Source: Homalodisca vitripennis (Eukaryota > Arthropoda > Insecta > Hemiptera > Cicadellidae). Taken from it: DNA of 64,000 nucleotides. The translations under genes and the position numbers were made by a program. Below the pieces are notes generated by a model, which was not told where the DNA came from, searched no databases, and saw only the letters and a list, made by a program, of their open reading frames with translations. Numbering within the stretch: the first letter of the stretch is position 1; the number at the start of each line of letters is the position of its first letter. Of the stretch, positions 48,640 to 57,678 are shown piece by piece. Location: the NCBI RefSeq assembly GCF_021130785.1, contig NC_060214.1, positions 47,119,001-47,183,000 of the forward strand, given 5' to 3'.

Positions 48640-49090
48640 TCGAATTATTAAACCTTTCTGCCAGTAGACCTTTGGCTTATAAAACTTCTTGCCTCGGTAA
48701 CACTTGTATAAGGGAAGTTTTTAGCTCTGAGAGATCTAGGGTTATAAATGTAGGTGGTCTCTGCCTCCGATGGCCGCCTATCTCTAGAAGATCCTGAACT
48801 TTGGGAACTCCTTGCCTGTATTAGCTTCCGACTTCTGAGGCCTTTCACAGTATGATAGTCATTTGATTATTGAAGATTCTGGCATAGTAGGTGAGCGATC
48901 TTTGCTTATGCTTTTGGAATCTTCGTGCCTGTAGATGGTTTTGGAAATCCTGACATTTTGAGGTTTCCAGTCAAGGTATATTTTCGATCTTGATCGTTCT
49001 GGAGTCTACACGCTTCTGGATGAATGAAGCTTTCGGCCACTAGGATTAAAGTGGTTTGAGAAAACCATGTATGCATATCTTAATATATAA
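48640..49090. repeat. Degenerate repeat block similar to 6120-7205
   Basis: Repeats CTTCTGG, GATTCTGG, GGAATCTTC and TCTAGAAGATCC words in GC-richer DNA, with a perfect GAATCTTC core at 48917-48924. The 66-codon minus frame (48648-48848) is serine/arginine-rich only because of this composition. Confidence 0.35.
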
Positions 49091-49705
49091 GTGACGAAAC
49101 CTTGCTGTAATCTGAATTTAGACATCTAGCTGGAGATCGTATCTCTTATGGTTCGCTGAAAATTATAAAAGGTGAGGGTCCTCCCTATGCTTATTACGTA
49201 CATAAAAGACATGATTTGAGGTCTGGATACTGATATAAGGGTGAAATAATAACGTGTGACTGAAGACACCAAACTGTAACCTAGGACAAGTCAACAGTAT
49301 CAGGCTGAAACTCGTTTATTTTAGAGTGTAGGTAGACAGGAAAAGATTGGGATCACTTTATCCTGATTGATGGTAACTAACAGTCTAGAGCCGGGAGGTA
49401 ATGATGTAGAGTGACTAATAACGTGTAATGTTATGGAGTTTTACAATGTTTAAAACAGGTGTAAAACATTCTTAACTGCCACGATTAACTGCTAGGATGT
49501 GAATAAAAACTATATTGGTTTTAGATACCGAGATTTCCTACTACTTTCGTTGTACAGTTCCTGATACACAATATTTCCGTGAAAACATCACTTAACAATT
49601 TTACTTGGATGTTTTAAAAATCGAAAGAACTAAGAGCTATCCCTCGTTAAGAATGCGCCTTCCAAAAATCAAGCCTTTTAGAGATCAAGGTTTGACTGTG
49701 TCCTG
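49091..49705. other. Stretch without recognised features
   Basis: Moderately AT-rich; no gene or repeat pair found. Confidence 0.3.
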
Positions 49706-49918
49706 ATGGCCACCGAGACTTGGCCTCTAGTTTCCTCTGTAGGAAGACCGGCACCGCCACCATCCATCACCAGCGTCCCCCAGCCGATGACCTTGCCCCG
49801 TGACCTTGCATCGCCAGACCAGGGACACGTACACGTGGCTCGACCTCACGAATTGCGCAATAATAAATACTTTGTGCGCTGTCTTCTAAAAAGTCACTTC
49901 GCCATCCTCTGCCGTTGA
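49706..49918 (+). CDS. Hypothetical 70-codon GC-rich frame
   Basis: A sharp GC island in AT-rich DNA encodes a proline-rich N-terminal half (G-R-P-A-P-P-P-S-I, P-Q-P-M-T-L-P) and a basic C-terminal half (R-P-H-E-L-R-N-N-K). ATG at 49706, stop at 49916-49918. I recognise no family. The GC contrast suggests either an exon fragment or an inserted repeat. A GC-rich composition alone removes stop codons, so this may not be translated. Confidence 0.2.
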   Translation: MATETWPLVSSVGRPAPPPSITSVPQPMTLPRDLASPDQGHVHVARPHELRNNKYFVRCLLKSHFAILCR

Positions 49919-50639
49919 GCTGACAAAATTACTTCACGGATTGTTAAATAAAAGAAAGGTAGGAAATTCCAACATTTCCAAGTACGAAATCTACGGTAAA
50001 TGACTCTTTTATATTATATTAAGGACAAAAGAAGTGTAACAATGTTGTTGGATGAGCTCAAACTGACATTACCAAACGAAATAGTTAGCCGAATAACATA
50101 ATGATAACTGAGAGAATACAGCATTTTACGTAAAATCCACTTAGGCCTACAGCTTAGAAAACCATTTTCACTATACTACAGCATCTGATCAACTCTAATT
50201 CCATTTTATCCATTTTATCGAGAAAGGGGTACTTTGTACTTTGTAAAAGACGAAGTTTTAAATTTGAAAATCTTTCAAAAATTACCCCTACCCCTTTCCT
50301 TTAAAAGTGCCTTTTGGGGCATATTTGGGTGCAAACAATTATTTTCCCGAATCCTTTGGGGTCGAACTTTGGAAATTTCGTTAAAACGGTAGATCTCTCG
50401 GTTCAGCCCCCATAAATCGCATGAGGGTTGTCTACCTCAACCTGTATAGTGAACCTTTCTGATAGACACCTAACATGTATTTTGTTGGTAGAAGTGTCAA
50501 AACTTCGTGAAAAGTAGGTACAGTTTATAAGTGAATTATGAATGCTTTTAAGTGAAAACTCTACTAAATACAATTTTCACTGCGCCTTTTAAATAGCTCA
50601 CTTAAACACCAAATATTTTGTATTTAAAATTCGGCTTAT
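49919..50639. other. Flank of the left transposase unit
   Basis: 50200-50480 is GC-richer (AATTACCCCTACCCC, GGTTCAGCCCCCATAAATCG) and may be the outer end of the transposon. CAACCTGTATAGTGAACC at about 50446 is a possible terminal repeat, but no partner was found. Confidence 0.3.
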
Positions 50640-51770
50640 GGTTCATAAATACTAATTTTCGTGACGTTTTTTGCACCGCAGAGTTTTGAACTCCTGTATT
50701 TGCAGAGGGTTTTAGTGAATTGAATTTTTATTTTTTCAATTTTTCCGTTACACGGTGTAATTATTATTCCTACATATATCCTACATATATAACTGTTTCG
50801 GCCTGACAAGTGTGTTATTAAACTAACCTCATTTGCAGACGTTAGAGCTGCAATCCGTTGTTTCCCAGAGTTTTACCCTGGAACAGAAGTTTTCTACAGC
50901 CCTTAAGAACTGTTCTCCGTTTATTGATTGAACAGCAGCCCGGATTCGTTGCATCATGTGTTCTCGAGTCCTGGATCTTGATGCATAAACCTAGTATTTT
51001 AAGCGTCCAACAAGTAGTAGTTTATGACATAAGTCCGAGGATTTGGGGGTGGGGGGTAGTAGACTGGAACAGTTTGTCGCACCGCTTCAGAGAAGTTGTT
51101 GTACAAATGTCCATGCAAGTGTTCTTAAAAAAAGCGGGCCAACAATTTTGCTATCGCACCAAGTATTAAGGGTACCTTTGGTTGTCTACCTCTCGCATCT
51201 AGTGGGGATTTTCAAAAACTTTTCAAAATCTCATGTTATAACGGTTCATTTCTCCATTGCTCCGAAAAGTTGCTTCGTCTCACCATAGAACCTTAAATAT
51301 CAATTTTCGTGCATGCTATCACGGGCTGATAAATAAAATTTCATTCTTAGAAGTTATCTCTATGCAATGCTTGATGTAGTGAAATCGGGTATGGGTGCGT
51401 TTTACTGTCCTAAGGACCTGAGCACTGTCGTTGGCTAATTCCTGCATCGGTAACAAACTCTCCTAGATGAGTCATGAGGGTTGAGCTGAATCGCAGCCAA
51501 AAGGTCTGTTGTCTTATCATTCCTTACAGGCCTAGCGAGCTGGTTCACTTTGTTGTAGTCCGGTTGTGTGTTTCTAGGTTCACGAACACGACTAACAAGT
51601 GTTTGTTAAACCTTTTGTGAATAATGTTCACGGTCCGGGTAGCGTCAAGCGTACAGTGCGGCAGCAGCTGTGTAGTCCTGCAAACATGTACCTAATACAC
51701 TATCACCGTCAACATAGAGAAAGCTTCTTCTTTGTGAAAGGCATCATATTTGACAGACAACAATACTCGT
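50640..51770 (-). pseudogene. Tc1/mariner-superfamily (DDE_3) transposase relic, left arm
   Basis: Minus-strand reading with many shifts follows the whole protein. The helix-turn-helix N-terminus (R-Y-P-D-R near 51650) leads to D-D-S/A-A-I-Q-L-N-P-type spacing near 51490 (L-L-A-A-I-Q-L-N-P). The first catalytic aspartate follows in D-E-A-T-F near 51280. Next come E-V-D-N-Q-R-Y and N-T-W-C near 51190-51150. The C-terminus reads M-Q-R-I-R-A-A-V-Q-S-I near 50955. These are landmarks of insect elements of the IS630-Tc1-mariner superfamily. Stops and deletions, including the second catalytic region, make it non-functional. The same element lies inverted at 55080-55915. Confidence 0.65.
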
Positions 51771-52019
51771 CATCAAGGACACGGCACAACACTAACTAAA
51801 AAATCTGATAATACATTATTATCATCTCTAATCACTTGTTCAGAAAGGTTCAGAGTTGGTGAAGATACGCATGACCACGGTAGTAAAATGTAACGAAACG
51901 TACAAACACGTGTGCATATTAATAAAAAAGTTTAAAATATAGCTGACATTCCTATTTAATTTGTTATCAAACACATCCATCACAGGTCAGTGATGAGATA
52001 TCAATCAATCAATCATCAA

Positions 52020-52307
52020 AGTTTAAATTTGATAAGAATTTGCTCATTTTATTAAAAGGTTTATCTAACAGGTACACTTACGGTAACTTTCCTTAAACGT
52101 AAAGTGTTTTAAAAAGAATTGGTAGACACTTTGGAATACCCTAAAGTAAAGGCAGAACACAACGACATACTAAATGTAACAAAACGCCATGAACATTATT
52201 TTTGGCGCCACTTCTCAACCATCCAAGATAAATCCGAACTTTTAAGAGAGCTATTTGACAGGTGTAATGAAAGTCATACCTTGCTAGTTAAATATATTAG
52301 ATTATAG
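52020..52307 (+). CDS. Divergent 62-codon ORF conserved in both arms
   Basis: Plus frame 52119-52307 reads V-D-T-L-E-Y-P-K-V-K-A-E-H-N then I-L-N-V-T-K-R, H-Y-F-W-R-H-F-S, and S-E-L-L-R-E-L-F-D-R-C. The right arm (54930 to 54760, minus) carries an alignable, stop-broken reading, V-D-T-F-E-Y-Q-K-A-N then E-H-N-G-V-L-N-G-T-K and Y-F. Nucleotide similarity begins upstream at TTTAAATTTGATA (52020). Amino-acid-level conservation argues that this once was real coding sequence, transcribed away from the transposase. Length and composition suggest a small soluble helical protein or an exon; I do not recognise the family. A host exon captured with the transposon is possible. Confidence 0.4.
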
Positions 52308-52725
52308 GAGTTTGAAATATCCCAACTTTGTGTATTATCCTTTCAAAATTAGCTGTAGATTAACATAGTGTCCGGAAATAAAAAAATAATTTAGCTGTAT
52401 TTGTTAAGAGTGTAAAGGAGATTATACTTCTATTTTGAAATAGGCGATTTCTGCTCTTACAATCTCAAAACACTTGTGTGTACCTTGATATTTCTCTGTT
52501 TACTCAATATTTTATTTCTAGAAGTTACGTATTAAAATAGCACAAGAATTAGTTTTCCAAATTTTATTTACAATAATAAAGAAACATAGATACATCAACC
52601 CTCCGCCACCCCTCAGTCTTGTGTAACAAAACTAAGACGACTCCTTGATATAAAATTTTGAAAGATCCAGCTGCACATATTTGAAAAATACTGCAAAATC
52701 CAGACACAGAAGACAATTTACTCAC

Positions 52726-54113
52726 TGCTGTCAGTCATGGAGCTTGGAACCAGCAGAGCGCTACGTCAAAAAATGGTGTCCATACGAGAGATTTCACCAC
52801 TGCTGTCAGCCATGGAGCCTGGGACCAGCAGAGCGCTACGACGAGGAATGGTGGCCATACGAGAGATTTAACGTCTGCTGTCAGCCATGGAGCCTGGGAC
52901 CAGCAAGGCACTAGGACGAGGAATGGTGGCCATACGAGGGATTTAACCACTGCTGTCAGCCATGGAGCCTGGGACCAGCAGAGCGCTAGGACGAGGAATG
53001 GTGTCCATACGAGAGATTTCACGTCTGCTGTCAGTCATGGAGCCTGGGACCAGCAGAGCGCTAGGACGAGGAATGGTGTCCATACGAGAGATTTAACCAC
53101 TGCTGTCAGCCATGGAGCCTGGGACCAGCAGAGCGCTAGGACGAGGAATGGTGTCCATACGAGAGATTTCACGTCTGCTGTCAGCCATGGAGCCTGGGAC
53201 CAGCAGAGCGCTACGACGAGGAATGGTGTCCATACGAGAGATTTCACGTCTGCTGTCAGCCATGGAGCCTGGGACCAGCAGAGCGCTAGGACGAGGAATG
53301 GTGTCCATACGAGAGATTTCACACCTGCTGTCAGCCATGGAGCCTGGGACCAGCAGAGCGCTAGGACGAGGAATGGTGTCCATACGAGAGATTTCACGTC
53401 TGCTGTCAGCCATGGAGCCTGGGACCAGCAGAGCGCTAGGACGAGGAATGGTGTCCATACGAGAGATTTCACGTCTGCTGTCAGCCATGGAGCCTGGGAC
53501 CAGCAGAGCGCTAGGACGAGGAATGGTGTCCATACGAGAGATTTCACCACTGCTGTCAGCCATGGAGCCTGGGACCAGCAGAGCGCTAGGACGAGGAATG
53601 GTGTCCATACGAGAGATTTCACGTCTGCTGTCAGCCATGGAGCCTGGGACCAGCAGAGCGCTAGGACGAGGAATGGTGTCCATACGAGAGATTTCACGTC
53701 TGCTGTCAGCCATGGAGCCTGGGACCAGCAGAGCGCTAGGACGAGGAATGGTGTCCATACGAGAGATTTAACCACTGCTGTCAGCCATGGAGCCTGGGAC
53801 CAGCAGAGCGCTACGACGAGGAATGGTGTCCATACGAGAGATTTCACGTCTGCTGTCAGCCATGAAGCCTGGGACCAGCAGAGCGCTAGGACGAGGAATG
53901 GTGTCCATACGAGAGATTTCACGTCTGCTGTCAGCCATGGAGTCTGGGACCAGCAGAGCGCTACGACGAGGAATGGTGGCCATACGAGGGATTTAACCAC
54001 TGCTGTCAGCCATGGAGCCTGGGACCAGCAGAGTGCTAGGACGAGGAATGGTGTCCATACGAGAGATTTCACGTCTGCTGTCAGCCATGGAGCCTGGGAC
54101 CAGCAGGGCGCCA
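52726..54113. repeat. 75-bp minisatellite, 18.5 copies
   Basis: Unit TGCTGTCAGCCATGGAGCCT + GGGACCAGCAGAGCGCTAGG + ACGAGGAATGGTGTCCATAC + GAGAGATTTCACGTC. Copies start every 75 bases from 52726 to 54076 with no length change. Copy 1 (52726) is the most diverged and the last is cut at about 54113. Variable sites are GCTAGG/GCTACG, GTGTCC/GTGGCC, and the unit end CACGTC/AACCAC/CACCAC/CACACC. Because 75 is divisible by 3, frames stay open on both strands: minus 53035-54114 (359 codons), minus 53093-53758 (221) and plus 53112-53771 (219). Periodicity alone explains this, so I call no gene. Confidence 0.95.
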
Positions 54114-54182
54114 TCTTGAAGAAAGATTAACTATCCTCCCATCCTTTACTATAATCCACTCTCCAGCGTCTAACCATACAAT

Positions 54183-54210
54183 CACCTCTGGCCATCTTGA
54201 ACCAGAGGTG
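54183..54210. repeat. Perfect 9-bp hairpin
   Basis: CACCTCTGG (54183-54191) pairs with CCAGAGGTG (54202-54210) around the loop CCATCTTGAA. GCCATCTTGAA also occurs at the broken end of the minisatellite (54110). Confidence 0.8.
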
Positions 54211-54759
54211 GCTCATTCTTCTTGGCCCATTAAAATGGGGTAAAACTGCTCGACATTCTAATATCAACTCTTTAACTGACTATCAATCATTGTGGGCAAT
54301 TTAAAACAATTTGGGCGCAGCTGGAGTTGTGAATATGAATAATAAAATCGGACCTAAACGTTGTAGCATGTGTACGCTTCAATTTCGAATTTTGACTAAA
54401 TATTTAACACAGATTACCATAGAAACAATATAAAATGTTTCATGATTGTTAGCATTTTTGTCATAAATTTTAACTTTTTGTGTCAGCCAGTTACTCGTAA
54501 ATAATACTGTTTTCACTCTGGAGCATTTACGTTCGTCGTTTAGTTCCACCCACCTTATATTTATCTTTAAATAAATGTTTTCATGAAGAATTGTAAAATG
54601 ATAAAAAATTATATCTATGCTTGATTTAAAATATTTAAAAAAGTTCATTGTGTAGGGAGAATGTGGCAAATTCCCACCAGTCTTTCAACATAAAAAAATT
54701 AAGGTTATAAAAAAGGGCCTAACAATTATTACACTATATTAAAAAAAAATGCATGTGAC

Positions 54760-54930
54760 CATCAAAAATACTAATCTTTGCATAATTTTGTGCCATTAAG
54801 CACCCCATTGTGTTCTCCTAAATTTGCCTTTTGATATTCAAAAGTGTCTACCACTTGCTTTTAAAACACTTTCTGTACACTAAAAGTGTTAATTCCTATC
54901 AAATTTAAACGTTAATTGCGGTCTATTTAT
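54760..54930 (-). pseudogene. Right-arm copy of the divergent ORF
   Basis: Reverse complement of 52020-52200: TTTAAATTTGATAGGAATTA, AAGTGTTTTAAAAGCAAG and GGTAGACACTTTTGAATATC. The reading is broken by stops after the T-K-L-C-K-D stretch. Confidence 0.6.
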
Positions 54931-55079
54931 TAGTGGCCTGGGATGGTTTGTTTAATAACAAACCACATAACAATGCCAGCTATGTCTTAACCTGTTTTAG
55001 TTAATCTGAACACGTTGTTGTAGTTCAGTTACTTTCTACCAGTATGGACAAGCTTGTCCTCAACAGCTACTGAACCTTT

Positions 55080-55915
55080 TTGATCAAGTTCGGGAGAAAT
55101 GATAACATGCACGAAGATGTATATTTTTCCCCAGCGTTTAATGGCGACCTCCCAAAACAATGGACAAGTGAACCGCCACAACATGAGGTTCTGAGTTTTT
55201 CAGAACTTCACTGGATGGGTGAGGTAGCCAACCAAAGGTACTGGATCCTCAATACTTGGTGCGGTATTGCTGGTATCCAAATTGTTGGCCCGTTATTTTC
55301 TAAGACCCCTTACGGAAATATGTTTAAAAACTTTCTCATAGATTACTTGCCTAATTTACTGTTGAATATTCTTGAACAAACAAACTCAGGAATGCGGTTT
55401 ATGCATGTTGGGGCGCCAGCCTGACTACTCTGAAGCGGTGTGTCAAACTCTCTTCCACTCAACTATCCACCCAGATCCTAGGATTTAACGTGCGTGAACT
55501 CCTATTATGTAAGGAAGGTAAAAAAAAAACTCGATTTACACATCAAATCCCATGATTTTAGAGGGCCCGATGCATCGAATCAGGGCTGCTGTTCAATCAA
55601 TACATGGAGAAGGGGTCTTAAGGGCTCTATAAAACATAGTTCCAGGGTAGAAAACAGCGAATTATAGTCCGAACATCTAAAAATAAGGTTAGTTGAATAA
55701 CATAATTATTGAACCGAAATATTTTGAACCTTGTTAATTAATTAACCTATATTATAATGAATAACCTTAATTACAACATGTAACGGAGAAAAGGTTTTTT
55801 TAGGGTAACAAATTAATTCCCTAGAAACGTACAGCAAATACTGGAGTTCACAATGCTGTAATTTAACGAAAAGACAAGAATTAGAACTTTTGACGCCATT
55901 TTCGAACCTTGCAAG
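55080..55915 (+). pseudogene. Tc1/mariner-superfamily (DDE_3) transposase relic, right arm
   Basis: An intact 114-codon frame (55080-55424) spans E-V-A-N-Q-R-Y-W-I-L-N-T-W-C-G-I, I-V-G-P-L-F and L-L-N-I-L-E. It ends F-M-H-V-G-A-P-A. In the family the last block is F-x-H-D-G-A-P-A-H, so the second catalytic aspartate is a valine here. A stop follows. Downstream, broken readings match the C-terminal part of the left arm (ATCAGGGCTGCTGTTCAATC near 55580), and 3' flank similarity continues to about 55915. The N-terminal helix-turn-helix region seen in the left arm is missing. Clearly inactive. Confidence 0.7.
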
Positions 55916-56029
55916 AGCTATTTGTCTTTAAAATGTTTTGTTTTATATAATGTCTACAAATATTATACTGTTTCAATCAGTATTTGTTTCCTTTACAAAT
56001 CACTATCAATTTTTCTCTATTAGTCACCC

Positions 56030-56440
56030 TCAAAAACCGCGCGGAAACCGATACTGAGAGTGAGAAAGTAAAGAGCTAAGTTTGGCTGTTGGTGTTTGTA
56101 TGACGTCACTAACTTGCTCCTGCTACAGACAACCGCCTAGCTCGAACCGTAACTAGCGCATATCTAAGCGCCACTCTCCCCTCTCCACTACACACGAGAG
56201 CGCTTAGTTTTATTACTGTAAGTCGCTCCTTCACGTGAAGTGCATTGTATTGTTCAGCGACGCTTGGACTGTAGAGAAGTCTGCACTCGGTTGAGGCGCG
56301 AGAGGGGTAGGCTATTTGTGGGAGGTGGGGGATCGCGTTGCAGACTGTCACCTCCCCTATCCTCGCTTCACGCTCATTGGCTTTGTCTATACTGTGCGCT
56401 TACGAAAGCAAAAGCTCGTCGCATAACCTAACGCTCTGAT
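56030..56440. promoter_or_regulatory. CpG-rich block, possible promoter or repeat end
   Basis: A 400-base island with many CpGs in AT-rich DNA. It holds TGACGTCA (56101-56108, CRE palindrome), TTCACGTGAA (56230-56239, palindromic E-box), and ATTGGCT near 56376 (inverted CCAAT). Overlapping frames on both strands (80 and 63 codons) have no domain. It could be a promoter of an unseen gene or part of a mobile element. Confidence 0.3.
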
Positions 56441-57521
56441 AGGTCTTAATATATAATTAGAGCACTACTTTCCTATGACTGCGAGCCGGATTTCCAACCT
56501 AGTAATTGGTTGCGTCTAATCTGTTGCTTGTTAAAAATAACGTGAGATAGTAAATCAAAAGAAATCCGTATATTTATATATCAGCCGTAGCCAATATACG
56601 TACAAGATTAATATACTATAGTATTTTAATATAGTAACGTACATTAGAAACTCGCCGTAGGCTCGCTGAGCCAGATTCGGGAATACGCTGAAAAAGAGAG
56701 GTTAGGAATTTATATTGAATTTAGAGATTACGTTTTACAGGGAGTTAAGCAGATCCAGGTGTATGGTTACCTATCTCAGGAAAAAATAAATGTTACCGGG
56801 TGGTAAAAGATAAGGATATTCTTTTCTTGAGGGTATTGTGATTATTATGAGAATAAGTAGTCAGTAATCATTATCAGCAAAGGAGGGGATTTAATTTATC
56901 CATCTAAGCGTATCAATGAGGTTCTGGGAGGGGATCAATGTTACCGGGGGTTAAAAGAACAAGAGGTCCTTTAATGGAGCAATTAAGGGTGGTCGGAGGT
57001 GACGACCATTCCCCTGTATGCCCGTAACATCGCTACAGAGCGGCCACCCGACCGGGAAAACCGGGAATAAGCCGGAAATTTTACGCGCCGAGGAAAAACT
57101 GGAAATAAGATTCGTTGTAGAAAGAGGAAAATCTAAAACCCGACTTTTCTGTCTAAGAGTGTATGGAATCACAACATAATTTGAACAGCTTCTTGAATCG
57201 TGATTTGATCATTCCCGTACATTGTATTTTACGCATCTTTGATCCATTTAATTGTGAATGAGAGTCGACGACGTGCGGGAGATGATGTCTCCGAATGTAT
57301 CGATAGCGCGTGGTTTTAAATTGTGTGGTGTGATTATCGATTTGATCGACGCCTCCACTATCTTCGTTGAGTTTATCGTGGTTAGACCAACCCTATGTAA
57401 CCCTATGTCGTGGCGTTTCAGAGTACATGACTACAATCTAGCGGATAAGCTGTGACCTGGACCACAACCTTTCTTGTATTGATTTACTCTATAGCTGCAT
57501 GGTACTGAAATGTGCTACTAG
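56441..57521. other. Spacer before the Harbinger element
   Basis: Two short similar segments, GTTACCGGGTGGTAAAAGA (56791) and GTTACCGGGGGTTAAAAGAA (56940), hint at a local duplication. 56980-57120 is GC-richer. Minus frame 56951-57172 and plus frame 57258-57455 show no domain. Confidence 0.35.
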
Positions 57522-57524
57522 TTA
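57522..57524 (+). repeat. Target-site duplication TTA (left)
   Basis: TTA immediately before the left terminal repeat, identical to TTA at 61472-61474. Three-base TWA duplications are typical of PIF/Harbinger. Confidence 0.85.
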
Positions 57525-57561
57525 GTGCTCTTTCACACGATCCGGCGCACGCCGTGCGGCG
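57525..57561 (+). repeat. Harbinger left terminal inverted repeat
   Basis: 37 bp; pairs with 61435-61471 with one mismatch. Confidence 0.9.
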
Positions 57562-57678
57562 TCCGCCGCGCGGCGCTCGCCTGGAAGCTGAATGTTTTCA
57601 CACGAGGTCGGTTTCGTCCGGCGCGTGCCGTGCGGCGCTCCCATGTTTTGACTGTTCAGTACATGCTCAACTATTGAA

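Noticed and set aside
52726..54113. CRISPR-like array
   Set aside because: Continuous 75-bp tandem units with no variable spacers; eukaryotic context.
56109..56431. Overlapping 80- and 63-codon frames in the CpG-rich block
   Set aside because: GC-rich composition lowers stop frequency; no domain or conservation evidence.
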